Program-made: the position numbers and the translations under genes
Shown: in pieces, positions 8,665 through 17,066 of the stretch
Layout of the letters: each line of letters opens with the position of its first letter
Numbering within the stretch: position 1 is the stretch's first letter
Notes under the pieces: generated by a model
Database searches by the model: none
Seen by the model: only the letters and a program-made list of their open reading frames with translations
Told to the model about the DNA's origin: nothing
Source of the DNA: Spirosoma fluviale
GTDB lineage: Bacteria; Bacteroidota; Bacteroidia; Cytophagales; Spirosomataceae
Direction: 5' to 3'
NCBI RefSeq assembly: GCF_900230225.1
Contig: NZ_OCNH01000002.1
Location: 1,274,793-1,338,792, forward strand
Length of the DNA: 64,000 nt

Positions 8665-9315
8665 ATGTTTTTAGGTCATTTTGGGGTCGGTCTGGCGACC
8701 AAGCCCCTGCAACCGCGCGTGTCACTGGGCACCTTGTTTCTGGCGACACAGCTGGCTGATTTACTTTGGCCCACCCTGCTGCTGCTAGGCGTAGAGCGCG
8801 TCGAAATCCGTCCCGGTCTGCTGGCAGCCTCGCCCCTTGACTTCGTGTATTATCCCTTCTCGCACAGTCTGCTGGCGGAAGTGGTACTCGGGCTAGCCCT
8901 GGGCCTCGCTTACGGCCTGTTCCGGCGCAATTGGCGGGAAGCCCTGCTGGTGGGCTTGCTGGTGCCCAGTCACTGGCTGCTCGACCTGATCATGCACCGT
9001 CCTGACCTGCCCCTTTACTTCGGCCAATCCCCTAAAGCAGGACTCGGTCTTTGGCAAAATCTGCCCGCAACGCTGGTACTCGAACTGGGCTCGCTGGCGG
9101 TCGGTCTATGGGTATATATGCGCCACACCCGGGCGCGTAACCGCACCGGTCGCTTCGCCCTCTGGGGTATGATCGCCTTTTTAGTGCTCGTTTATGTGGG
9201 CGCTGCCCTCGGTCCGGCCCCGGCCAGTGTCGCAGCCCTAGCCTGGAGCGCTCAGATACTATGGCTGGTCGTGGGTCTTGGCTATTGGGTCGATGCGAAT
9301 CGGGAGCCGGTATAG
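8665..9315 (+). CDS. YdjM-like membrane protein (putative membrane-bound metal-dependent hydrolase)
   Basis: A mostly hydrophobic 216-aa protein with about six membrane segments and the conserved histidine motifs FSHSLLAE and PSHWLLDLIMH, as in the LexA-regulated YdjM family (PF04307-like). A longer TTG-started frame begins at 8632, but the MFLGHFGVGLATK start at ATG 8665 matches the family's usual N-terminus and is preferred. GC-rich codon use is shared with the AraC gene upstream. The biochemical role of the family is poorly known; the hydrolase label comes from the His/Asp pattern. Confidence 0.7.
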   Translation: MFLGHFGVGLATKPLQPRVSLGTLFLATQLADLLWPTLLLLGVERVEIRPGLLAASPLDFVYYPFSHSLLAEVVLGLALGLAYGLFRRNWREALLVGLLVPSHWLLDLIMHRPDLPLYFGQSPKAGLGLWQNLPATLVLELGSLAVGLWVYMRHTRARNRTGRFALWGMIAFLVLVYVGAALGPAPASVAALAWSAQILWLVVGLGYWVDANREPV

Positions 9316-9499
9316 GGAAGTGCAGGCGGAGCTTGTCTGTAGGCTACCGATGGAATTGAACACGCGGTTTAAGCGATCGGCTTTTGCTTAACAGTATAAA
9401 CCATTGGGTAGCCTCAACAAGGGAATACTATTGAGCTTCTTCTCGTTGATCAATTCGTTGAATGACCCATTTTAGGGTTTTTGTGTACCAACATAACCT

Positions 9500-10099
9500 A
9501 TGAACGATTCGCTACACCAGGCAGCCCGACAACTGCGGCAGCATATTCACCAGTTTGTGGCGTTGTCGGATGAAGAATGGCATGGCCTGGAGCCACACCT
9601 GTCGATCATCCACCTGAAAAAAAACCAATTCATGGTCACGCAGGGGGTTGTTGCCAGTCAGATAGGCTTTGTCCTGGAGGGCATATTCCGGCAGTTTTAT
9701 ACCAAAGAGGGCGAAGAACGCACCACCTATTTCTTCTTTGACCAGCAGTTGATAGCGGCTTATATGAGCTGCATCACCGCCCGGCCATCGCCCGTTAGTA
9801 TCGAGGCCCTCAGTGACGCTACCTGTCTGGTCTTTCCTTACCCCGTCCTGAAAGCCCTCTTCAGTCAGTATACGGGCTGGCAGGAATTTGGTCGATTATT
9901 TGCCGAATATGTGATGGTGGCGTTGGAAGAGCGGATGGCAGGCCTGTTGATGCTTAGCCCCGAAGAACGCTATCTGGCCCTGCTGGAAGGCGATCAGCGT
10001 CACCTTCTTCAGCGCGTTCCCCAGCACTACATTGCCACCTACCTGGGCATTACCCCCGTCAGCATGAGTCGAATTCGTAACCGAATCATACCTAAATAA
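9500..10099 (+). CDS. Crp/Fnr-family transcriptional regulator
   Basis: The 199-aa protein has an N-terminal cyclic-nucleotide-binding-like beta-barrel (about residues 25-120: ...IGFVLEGIFRQFYTKEGEE...TYFF) and a short C-terminal helix-turn-helix (QHYIATYLGITPVSMSRIRN). It lacks the Arg/Ser phosphate-binding cassette of true CRP, as is common in Bacteroidota members of this group, so the effector is unknown. It lies 131 nt upstream of the quinone oxidoreductase gene on the same strand and probably regulates it. Confidence 0.88.
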   Translation: MNDSLHQAARQLRQHIHQFVALSDEEWHGLEPHLSIIHLKKNQFMVTQGVVASQIGFVLEGIFRQFYTKEGEERTTYFFFDQQLIAAYMSCITARPSPVSIEALSDATCLVFPYPVLKALFSQYTGWQEFGRLFAEYVMVALEERMAGLLMLSPEERYLALLEGDQRHLLQRVPQHYIATYLGITPVSMSRIRNRIIPK

Positions 10100-10163
10100 A
10101 GTATAGCCGAACCGGTTGCCGGATGATCCGACTACGGGTGAGGCAAGGCAGCTTAATCTGTTC

Positions 10164-10208
10164 TTATCTTTTGTTATCGTTTTGGTCCGGGGTGGTCCGG
10201 TAGCTTTG
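10164..10208 (+). promoter_or_regulatory. Promoter with shared upstream 13-mer (quinone oxidoreductase gene)
   Basis: The 13-mer TTATCTTTTGTTA (10164-10176) is followed after exactly 24 nt by the -7 element TAGCTTTG (10201-10208), 22 nt before ATG 10231. It matches the arrangement at 6849-6893. An internal GGTCCGG repeat (10184-10190 and 10194-10200) lies between the two elements. Confidence 0.55.
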
Positions 10209-10230
10209 TTGCAGACAAACAGACAAAGCG

Positions 10231-11289
10231 ATGCAACCCATAAAAGAAGCCAATTCGATCCCATTCGTTAGCCAGGAGGTCGTGCTACCGGCCCCGGTGG
10301 AACCCAGTGGATTCGTCATGCACAACAACGAACTCAGCCAGCCAGCGACGGGCCAGGTGATCGTTCGGGTAGAAGCCAGTGGCATCTCCTTTGCCGAGCA
10401 GGCCATGCGCCGTGACCGCTATCCGGGCCAGCCAGCGTTTCCTTTTGTGCCGGGTTACGATCTGGTCGGCACGGTAGTGGCCATTGGTCCGGGCGTTGAT
10501 GCCTCGTGGATGGGCAAACGGGTGGCCGCCCTGACCAAAACCGGGGGCTGGGCCAGCTATTCCCTGCGCTCTGCCAGCGAGTTGTTGCTTGTTCCGGATG
10601 GGATTGATCCGGCCGAAGCCGAAGCCCTGGTCGTTAATGGGCTCACGGCTTGGCAGATGCTGCATCGGAAAGCCCACATTCGCGCGGGTCAAACCATCGT
10701 CGTGCATGGCGCCAATGGTGGTGTCGGCACAACATTGGTCCAACTGGCCCGGCACGCTGGCGTACGGGTCATCGGACTGGCGTCGCATCGGCACCACGCC
10801 ACCCTGAAAGAACAGGGCGTTGAGCCCATCGATTATAACGACTCAAATTGGGCCGAGCAGATACGGCAACTGGTGCCGGAGGGGGTCGATGCCGTTTTTG
10901 ATAATGTGGGTGGTGCCGGTATTACGCAGTCTTTTCGCTTACTCAAACGAGGTGGCACCCTGGTCAGCTACGCCATTGCTTCGGCCATGCTGAGTGAAAA
11001 ATCGATGCTACTTAACTTCATCGACCTGATCGCCCACCTAACCTGGTGGAACCTGCTGCCGAATGGTCGAAAGGCCTTGTTCTATGACGTCATGGCGGGT
11101 CGGGGTAGTCAGGCGTTTCAAACCCGCTCACAGGACGATTTTGCCCAGATCATGAGTCTGCTGGCCAGTGGTGTGCTAAGCCCCCGCATTGCCGCCCGTT
11201 TTCCCCTTGACCACATTCGGCAGGCCATGGAACTGGCCGAATCCCGAACGGCATACGGCAAGGTAATCCTCACCCCAACCCATTCCTAA
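10231..11289 (+). CDS. Zinc-independent MDR-type quinone oxidoreductase, NAD(P)H-dependent
   Basis: The 352-aa medium-chain dehydrogenase has an N-terminal GroES-like domain (about residues 25-140: EASGISFAEQAMRR, PFVPGYDLVGTV) and a Rossmann domain with HGANGGVGTTLVQLA and VDAVFDNVGG. It lacks the catalytic Cys/His zinc ligands of alcohol dehydrogenases, so it belongs with QOR/zeta-crystallin-like reductases that reduce quinones or activated alkenes with NADPH. It is cytoplasmic. The Crp/Fnr regulator upstream and the double-element promoter suggest regulated, perhaps stress-induced, expression. Confidence 0.9.
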   Translation: MQPIKEANSIPFVSQEVVLPAPVEPSGFVMHNNELSQPATGQVIVRVEASGISFAEQAMRRDRYPGQPAFPFVPGYDLVGTVVAIGPGVDASWMGKRVAALTKTGGWASYSLRSASELLLVPDGIDPAEAEALVVNGLTAWQMLHRKAHIRAGQTIVVHGANGGVGTTLVQLARHAGVRVIGLASHRHHATLKEQGVEPIDYNDSNWAEQIRQLVPEGVDAVFDNVGGAGITQSFRLLKRGGTLVSYAIASAMLSEKSMLLNFIDLIAHLTWWNLLPNGRKALFYDVMAGRGSQAFQTRSQDDFAQIMSLLASGVLSPRIAARFPLDHIRQAMELAESRTAYGKVILTPTHS

Positions 11290-11311
11290 TTCGCCTGGGA
11301 CCGCATACGCC

Positions 11312-11383
11312 ATGAAAAACACGTCAAAGCACCATATCTTAATTGCCGTCGGTAATGGCCTGGTCGACAAGTCATTAACGTAG
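11312..11383 (+). pseudogene. Truncated 23-codon start of an unknown gene
   Basis: The frame opens with ATG, reads MKNTSKHHILIAVGNGLVDK and closes at a TAG that lies inside CGTAGGC (11379-11385), the left end of a MITE-like repeat copy. It looks like a gene beginning cut off by that element; no downstream continuation was found. Confidence 0.3.
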
Positions 11384-11506
11384 GCCAGCGGCCGTATGCG
11401 ACTGATGGCGTTGGATAGATGTTAAAAAGTCATTGTCTCTCAAAAGGCTCCCCCATAAGACGACGACGTCTTCATGCATTTGCTCATTAATTCGGGCTTT
11501 TTGAGA
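11379..11506. repeat. MITE-like repeat, copy 1
   Basis: It starts with CGTAGGC and contains the family core (AAGACGACG...CTTCATGCATTTGC) inside a hairpin with arms TCTCAAAAGGC (11438-11448) and GCTTTTTGAGA (11496-11506, one mismatch). It resembles the copies at 16140, 26112 and 33464. It abuts the stop of the minus-strand gene at 11514. Boundaries are approximate. Confidence 0.45.
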
Positions 11507-11513
11507 AACAGCA

Positions 11514-13208
11514 CTACCTATTTATTTTTTTTGCTACGATTTTCATAAAGAGTTTAACGTTGTCCGAAATAGTTCCATCACCAGACTTATAAAAGTGCTT
11601 TTCCGATCCAGAATCGATACCCCAATCGGTTCGATCAATGACCAGCGTACCATTCATCTCGATAGTTCCGTCCATGCCGTCCTTAAAATGTATCTTGGCT
11701 GGAAAAGTAACTGCCTTCGTGATACCTTCCATGGTCAGGTTCCCTGTAACTTTTATATTTCCTTCATTAACTCTTATACTTCCATCATTCGGAACTTTTG
11801 TATTTCCATCATTCCCTGTTTCAACCTTCGAAATGGCGAACGTAGAAACAGGGAATTTTTTGACATCAAAAAATGCAGGTAATTTATTGTATGAAGGTTG
11901 ATCATCAAATTTTTCAATGGTAGTCATGTCGACTTCAACGGCACCGCCTACCAGATGACGGTTGTCGATCAACAATTCTCCTTTTACTAGATCGACGTCC
12001 CCTGTATGGGAACCATCACCAAGAAACTTGGAACCTTCCCATCCACCAAGTAGCATAGAGCCTTTCCAGATGATAACACTTTGCTTCGTATCTATACTAT
12101 ATTTTTTCTGACCCTCTTTATTATAAAAGTCCGTGATGGTCTTTCCATCATACCGATACACGCCGGTCGCATCGCCAAACCAAATACTGCCATCGTTCGC
12201 TTCCAAGAGCCCCAGAAAAGCTTTTCCTGACCTGATTTCGGTTACAGTGGGCTTCTCACTATACAGGGACTTTGCCTCATAACGGGAAAGTGCCTGGACC
12301 GTCCAGTTAGCAGGGTTTACCGGACCAGTAGTCCAGATGTTTCCTTGTTTATCCTGGATTATAGCATAAGCACCTCGCTCCGATACCTTCGTAAAGGTAC
12401 TGCCGTCATAGCGATAGAGGCCACCGCTATTGCCATTAAAGCCATTGTAACCGCTGAGCCAAATAGTACCTTTTCTATCTTCGATTATGCTCCAAACGTC
12501 GAGAAAAGGTTCGCCTTTATGCGTTAACGTGGTAAATTTTTTTCCATCATAAACAAAGGCGTCGCCCCTTGTGCCAACCCACAATTTCCCTGTTTTATCT
12601 TCAAGGATTGTATGAATATCATTATTCCAATGCCCTTCTTTATAAAAAAGCGGGGCGTTCGGAGAGGTGAAATTTCGAAACGATTTCCCGACTGCCCCTC
12701 TGGGATCGTACCGACTTAGTCCACCTCCAGTGCCGAACCAAATAATGCCGGCTTTATCTTCATAAACAGACGTAACTCGATTACTGGCAAGTCCCTCGGT
12801 GGTAGTGAAATGTTGAATGTCTGCCTGTCCGGTAGGCAGGGATTTTCCGTTGTAATAATAAACGCCTGAATCCGTGGAAGCGAACCAAAGATTTCCTCGT
12901 CGATCTTCCAGAACATCCTGGAATTTGTGCTGACCTAGTTTACTGGTAAGATTAGTAAACGATTTTCTCTGTTCGTCCGGCAGGCGGGAATCGTATCGAA
13001 AAACATCGCCAAATGATTCGTTGTTTGGGCCAGCAATCAAGATGGTGCCATTGCTGCCTTTTCTAATAGTACGAACCATCATGTTTGGCCCTATGTCTTT
13101 AATTTCGGACTTGATGGTATCTTTTGGTACGGTTGTTTGGTTTTGTCTGCAGGAACTGAGGAAAACAGATAGTAAGAGCAAAGCATATTGGCGGGAGTAG
13201 TTCATCAT
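11514..13208 (-). CDS. Lipoprotein fusing a two-component-regulator-type propeller to a YceI domain
   Basis: From ATG 13208 the protein has 564 aa and begins with a lipoprotein signal (LLLLSVFLSSC). A longer frame runs to 13358, but its extra 50 residues precede the signal and are discarded. Residues ~50-390 are repeated blades of the Reg_prop type (for example NLWFASTDSGVYYY, IIWFGTGGGLSRYD, KLWVGTRGDAFVYD, SIWFGDATGVYRYDG), normally the sensor part of hybrid kinases. The last ~170 residues are a YceI-like lipocalin fold (VDMTTIEKF, FFDVKKFPVSTFAIS, GNLTMEGITKAVTFPAKI, TDWGID). A short Asn/Gly-rich imperfect repeat is inserted in the YceI part. YceI proteins bind isoprenoid-like lipids. The fusion is unusual and its role is unknown. 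Confidence 0.75.
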   Translation of the reverse strand: MMNYSRQYALLLLSVFLSSCRQNQTTVPKDTIKSEIKDIGPNMMVRTIRKGSNGTILIAGPNNESFGDVFRYDSRLPDEQRKSFTNLTSKLGQHKFQDVLEDRRGNLWFASTDSGVYYYNGKSLPTGQADIQHFTTTEGLASNRVTSVYEDKAGIIWFGTGGGLSRYDPRGAVGKSFRNFTSPNAPLFYKEGHWNNDIHTILEDKTGKLWVGTRGDAFVYDGKKFTTLTHKGEPFLDVWSIIEDRKGTIWLSGYNGFNGNSGGLYRYDGSTFTKVSERGAYAIIQDKQGNIWTTGPVNPANWTVQALSRYEAKSLYSEKPTVTEIRSGKAFLGLLEANDGSIWFGDATGVYRYDGKTITDFYNKEGQKKYSIDTKQSVIIWKGSMLLGGWEGSKFLGDGSHTGDVDLVKGELLIDNRHLVGGAVEVDMTTIEKFDDQPSYNKLPAFFDVKKFPVSTFAISKVETGNDGNTKVPNDGSIRVNEGNIKVTGNLTMEGITKAVTFPAKIHFKDGMDGTIEMNGTLVIDRTDWGIDSGSEKHFYKSGDGTISDNVKLFMKIVAKKINR

Positions 13209-13508
13209 TTTTCTTTTTTGATACCAACTAATTTTAACCACTGCGGTGGGCCGCAAACCTACCAGTCTTTGTGTTGAAATGTGTTGGAGGGATAGTAAAA
13301 GAATGTTAACGAAACGTAAAAGCTGCCTGATTATATTTGTTAGCCTACTTGTCAACACGTCCTAAGTTTTCTAGTTGTTATTGATAGTATCGGCCAAGCC
13401 TATAAGTTACCTGTACGGCTATCCAAAGAGTTGCTCACGCCAGGTTCCTTTAGTGACTTTACGATTGGTATTGCTCTTGTTTATCTTTCCTAAACTTACT
13501 CATATCGT

Positions 13509-15248
13509 ATGACTTCTTCTTTTCCGATCCCTTCCTCAACTCTTCAGGACCTTGGCTCTCCCAAGACAGGTCGCTCTAACTGGCTTAGCCGGGCGGGGCT
13601 AGTCGCTTTGCTATTGACCAGTCTCAGCCGTGTGGGCTGGGGGCAGTGTTTCAAGGCGACAACGGTTTCGCTCAGCCACGCTACACTACCCGCTGGCGTT
13701 AATCCCTTTTCCATAGCGGTGGGCGACTTTAATGGCGATGGCAAGCTCGACCTGGCCACGGCAAACGCCGGTTCTGACAACGTCTCTGTGCTACTGGGTA
13801 ATGGCAGCGGGGGCTTTGAAACGGTGGGCAACTTTGCCGTCGGTGAGGCTCCCTTTTCTGTAGCGGTGGGCGACTTCAACGGCGATGGCCGAGCAGATAT
13901 CGCCACGGCAAACAGCCATTCTCAAAACGTCTCGGTGCTGCTCAGTAAGGGTAGTGGGGGATTTAGTATGGCGCCAAGTGTGCCCCTGGGTGGTAGTCCC
14001 AGTGCCGTAGCGGTGGGCGACTTCAACGGCGATGGCCGAATCGATCTGGCCGTAGCAAACTTTTCGTTTAACATTGTCTCGGTGTTGCTGGGCAATGGCC
14101 GTGGAGATTTTAGCAGGGCTCCGGATGCGACCCTGGGGGGTAGTCCCCTTGCCGTAGCCGTGGGCGACTTTAACGGCGACGGCCGAGCCGACATCGCCAC
14201 AACAAGCGGGCGTGCTGGTAATGTCTCGGTGTTGCTGAGCCAGGGTAACGGGGAATTTGAGCCGGTGAGCAACTTTGCCGTTGGTAATGGTCCTGAGTCC
14301 GTAGCGGTGGGCGACTTTAATGGCGATGGTAAGCCTGACCTGGTTACCGCAAACGCCAATTCTAATACGGTTTCGGTGTTGCTGGGCACTGGCCGCGGAG
14401 ACTTTAGCCTGGCTTCGGACGTGGCCGTCGGTGATGTTCCCAATTCGGTAGCGGTGGGCGACTTCAACGGCGACGGCCGAACCGATTTGGCCACCGCAAA
14501 TCTAGCTTCTAACAACGTCTCGGTGTTGCTGGGCCAGGGTCGCGGAGACTTTAGTAGGGGTCCGAGCGTGGCCGTCGGTGAGGCTCCCAATTCAGTAGTC
14601 GTGGGCGACTTTAATGGCGATGGTAAGCCTGATCTGGCTACTGCAAACTTTTCTTCCAACAACGTCTCGGTGCTGACTAGCTGCGCCATACCGAGCCCGC
14701 CCTTCAGCATCACTGGCGTGACGACGGTAAGCTGTGAAACGGTGACGGCTGGTGAGCGCCGGCTGACCTTCACTCCCCAGTACGCGGGTCTCAACGGGCA
14801 ACCTATCCGCTTCGCGGTGGTTAACCAGTTGGTGCCCACTACTGGGCCGGGGCCTTACACGTTACAGGTATACACCGACAACCCCATCATCATCCTGAGC
14901 GCTCAGCAAGGGGGTACCGTAGCCACTTACCGCTACAACTGGCTGGTGGGTTGCCAGGCGTCGGGCCGATTGGGTGCCCCCGAAGCAGGTACGGGCTTGC
15001 AGGTGCGGGTTTTGGGCAACCCCGTGATGGGGGACGTTCTCCAGATCGAGGTGCGGGGCGCTGCCGACCAGCCCCTGCGGTTGCAGCTGAGCGACCCGGC
15101 CGGTCGCCCGGTGAGTGAGCGGTGGGTGGAGCAGGCTGGCGGGGTCGAGTACCAAGTCTTACCCGTGAGCACCCAACCGGCCGGTCTCCTCTTACTTCGG
15201 GTGAGCACCTCAACTCAGAGCCAAACGCTGAAGGTGCTTAAGCGCTAA
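13509..15248 (+). CDS. Secreted FG-GAP/VCBS-repeat protein with T9SS-type C-terminal tail
   Basis: The 579-aa protein has an N-terminal signal/anchor (about residues 28-46), then seven tandem ~49-aa repeats (residues ~67-395), each with the calcium-binding loop DFNGDGxxD followed by LATAN...VSVLLG. These are FG-GAP/VCBS blades that build an integrin-alpha-like propeller. A ~90-aa linker domain follows, then a C-terminal ~85-residue beta-domain (IEVRGAADQPLRLQLSD...LLLLRVSTS...LKVLK) of the type A T9SS sorting kind, which predicts export by type IX secretion and attachment to the cell surface. It is a single gene ending at a strong terminator. A likely role is adhesion or polymer binding; the ligand is unknown. 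Confidence 0.85.
   Translation: MTSSFPIPSSTLQDLGSPKTGRSNWLSRAGLVALLLTSLSRVGWGQCFKATTVSLSHATLPAGVNPFSIAVGDFNGDGKLDLATANAGSDNVSVLLGNGSGGFETVGNFAVGEAPFSVAVGDFNGDGRADIATANSHSQNVSVLLSKGSGGFSMAPSVPLGGSPSAVAVGDFNGDGRIDLAVANFSFNIVSVLLGNGRGDFSRAPDATLGGSPLAVAVGDFNGDGRADIATTSGRAGNVSVLLSQGNGEFEPVSNFAVGNGPESVAVGDFNGDGKPDLVTANANSNTVSVLLGTGRGDFSLASDVAVGDVPNSVAVGDFNGDGRTDLATANLASNNVSVLLGQGRGDFSRGPSVAVGEAPNSVVVGDFNGDGKPDLATANFSSNNVSVLTSCAIPSPPFSITGVTTVSCETVTAGERRLTFTPQYAGLNGQPIRFAVVNQLVPTTGPGPYTLQVYTDNPIIILSAQQGGTVATYRYNWLVGCQASGRLGAPEAGTGLQVRVLGNPVMGDVLQIEVRGAADQPLRLQLSDPAGRPVSERWVEQAGGVEYQVLPVSTQPAGLLLLRVSTSTQSQTLKVLKR
13707..14690 (+). repeat. Seven tandem 147-bp coding repeats (FG-GAP)
   Basis: Six full units and a partial seventh inside the gene at 13509 share GTAGCGGTGGGCGACTT and GTCTCGGTG blocks at 147-bp spacing. 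Conservation is highest over the calcium loop. Confidence 0.85.
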
Positions 15249-15670
15249 CCAGCCTTTGCCCGGAAATAAAGCGGCCGCATCCAGTCAGATGATGGGGTGT
15301 TTTTTGCATTTAAACTACATGTTGTTTAGAATCCGCTTACCTTTACTCCGGTGGGCTTGATTGGTAACCTTGTCCACGCGTCCCCTACGTAGCGGTTCTC
15401 CAACCTGACGCGTAGGGGTTTTTGTTTTTTAAACGTTGAATCCCAGTTTCCCTGCCGGGTTCTTTAGATCACTCAAACGTACTCAGTTTCCCGGTTAGTG
15501 GCATCGACGGATTGTATTGGACACTAGGAAAAGATTACCGTCTTAAAAAAAGGCTTCTTTGAGTAGACGATCCGTTTCACGAACTGTCCAATGTAAAACG
15601 TCGCTTCCGGTTAATCCACTGTTGGTGTTACGCCCCCAACGTTTTTAGGGAAACAAAATCAGCTTGGTGC
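15249..15670. other. Intergenic region between convergent genes
   Basis: It contains the terminator at 15382-15435. Nothing else is recognisable. Confidence 0.5.
15382..15435 (+). terminator. Rho-independent terminator of the FG-GAP gene
   Basis: Arms CCCCTACG (15382-15389) and CGTAGGGG (15411-15418) are followed by a T-rich run to about 15430. It lies about 135 nt past the stop of the FG-GAP gene. Confidence 0.65.
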
Positions 15671-16075
15671 TCAGGGAGCGGGACGTTGGGCAAAACCCAA
15701 CCAGGATATACCGCTCGCCGTTTGGGCTTCCATCAACTGGTGACGAAGCTGACTTCTCCGGCGTCGGGAAACAGGCAAACAGACATCGCCCGTGGTTAAA
15801 CGCACGCGACCGATGTCCGAAAGGCTTTGAGATTGATCAATAAACCGTTGGTTTACCGCATACCGCCGGTGCAAACGAATAAACTGGGCAGCGGGTAAGC
15901 TGGCTAGTACAGTCTTCATCGTATAGGGAAGAAGTAAACGGCAGTCATCGGTCCATACCAGCCAGGTATAATTGGCGGACCCTTCTAAAAAGACTAACTC
16001 CTTTACATCTCGCCATTCAACGGCCGAGCGATGATGAACACGCAGTAAAGGCCAACCAGCACTATTTCGATCCAT
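15671..16075 (-). CDS. Stand-alone LytTR DNA-binding domain protein
   Basis: The 134-aa protein consists of a LytTR domain: VKELVFLEGSANYTWLVW, then LLPYTMKTVLASLP, then FIRLHRRYAVNQRFID and a basic C-terminus (SRRRRSQLRHQL). LytTR domains bind direct-repeat DNA sites with a beta-fold. There is no receiver domain, so it may be a constitutive or partner-dependent regulator. It lies downstream of the LytTR response regulator on the same strand, separated by a repeat element, and may be a diverged partial duplicate of that gene's output domain. Confidence 0.8.
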   Translation of the reverse strand: MDRNSAGWPLLRVHHRSAVEWRDVKELVFLEGSANYTWLVWTDDCRLLLPYTMKTVLASLPAAQFIRLHRRYAVNQRFIDQSQSLSDIGRVRLTTGDVCLPVSRRRRSQLRHQLMEAQTASGISWLGFAQRPAP

Positions 16076-16139
16076 AAGGTTTAGACAACCCCTGCCCGGC
16101 TTGGTTTAATCGCTGGTATCTATGAAATGAAGAACTACC

Positions 16140-16256
16140 CGTAGGCGACTGATTGAGTTAGACGAATATGAAAAACCTACTGCCTTGCAAAAACTCCTAT
16201 GCGAGACGCCGATGCTTTCATGCATCTGCCTGCTTCTTAATTTAGGCGTTAGTTGA
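16140..16256. repeat. MITE-like repeat, copy 2
   Basis: It starts with CGTAGGCGAC and contains the core ATGCGAGACG...GATGCTTTCATGCATCTGC followed by TTAATTTAGGCGTT. The core aligns to the copies at 11379, 26112 and 33464. The right boundary is uncertain and no perfect terminal inverted repeat is seen in this copy. Confidence 0.4.
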
Positions 16257-16272
16257 ACCACGGCTTCCTTGT

Positions 16273-17016
16273 TTATAACCAGCCAAAGCGCTGTATTAAC
16301 TTTTCTTTCTGCTGGCGGGCCACCGGAATGCTTACCTCATTATTCATAATCAGGTACTGGCCTTCTCCTTTCATAAACATTTTTATCTGGTCCAGATTGA
16401 TTAAAAACTGCCGATGAACCCGCATGAAGTTACGCTCTTCCAGAAAGTGCTGCACTTCCCGTAAGGTGCGGGTCAGCAGAAAATGTCGATTCTGCGTGGC
16501 AATAACGCGCGTGTAATTGTTATCGGCTTCGCAGTAGAGAATATCCTTCAGAGCTAGAAAAACGATGCCATTCTGGTAAGGGACCGCTATCTTATCCGCT
16601 AGCTGACGTTCCTGTAATTGCCGTTGCAGCATCGCTACCTGACGTCCGTCGATGCGTTGCTGTCGGGTGGCCTTACTTACGGCAGCTTTTAACTCCTCAA
16701 CATCAATCGGTTTGAGTAGGTAATCAAGGGCACTATAGCGAAACGCTTTCACCGCATACTCGTTATAAGCCGTTACAAAGACAAGTTGAAAAAAGAGTTC
16801 ACCCACCTTTTCCAGCAGCTGAAACCCGTTCAGACGCGGCATCTCAATGTCCAGAAATACCAGGTCTGGTTGTTGCTGTTGGATGAGTCGTAAGCCCTCT
16901 GGACTACTGGTTGTCTGGCCAATAATTTCTATCTGAGGACAGTGAAGGGTTAATTCACGAGCCAGCAAATTCACACAATCCTGTTCATCGTCAATCAGTA
17001 TCGTCCTTAACATCAT
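16273..17016 (-). CDS. LytR/AlgR-family response regulator (receiver + LytTR)
   Basis: The 247-aa protein has an N-terminal receiver (about residues 1-125: acidic pair Asp9-Asp10, phospho-acceptor Asp56 in LVFLDIEMP, Lys in LLKPIDV) and a C-terminal LytTR domain (about 140-245: IVFLALKDILYCEADNNYT, FMRVHRQFLINLDQI). It is the cytoplasmic partner of the sensor kinase encoded 50 nt upstream on the same strand. This is a standard LytS/LytR-type pair of Bacteroidota; target genes are not evident. Confidence 0.93.
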   Translation of the reverse strand: MMLRTILIDDEQDCVNLLARELTLHCPQIEIIGQTTSSPEGLRLIQQQQPDLVFLDIEMPRLNGFQLLEKVGELFFQLVFVTAYNEYAVKAFRYSALDYLLKPIDVEELKAAVSKATRQQRIDGRQVAMLQRQLQERQLADKIAVPYQNGIVFLALKDILYCEADNNYTRVIATQNRHFLLTRTLREVQHFLEERNFMRVHRQFLINLDQIKMFMKGEGQYLIMNNEVSIPVARQQKEKLIQRFGWL

Positions 17017-17066
17017 TAACTTTTTTTAAAGGGTAAGCCTAGCTTGGTGTTGACCGATCAACGGCA

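Noticed and set aside
13922..14839. 305-codon minus-strand frame opposite the FG-GAP repeats
   Set aside because: A shadow of the repeats: its Pro/Ser/Thr-rich translation repeats with the same 147-bp period as the real gene.
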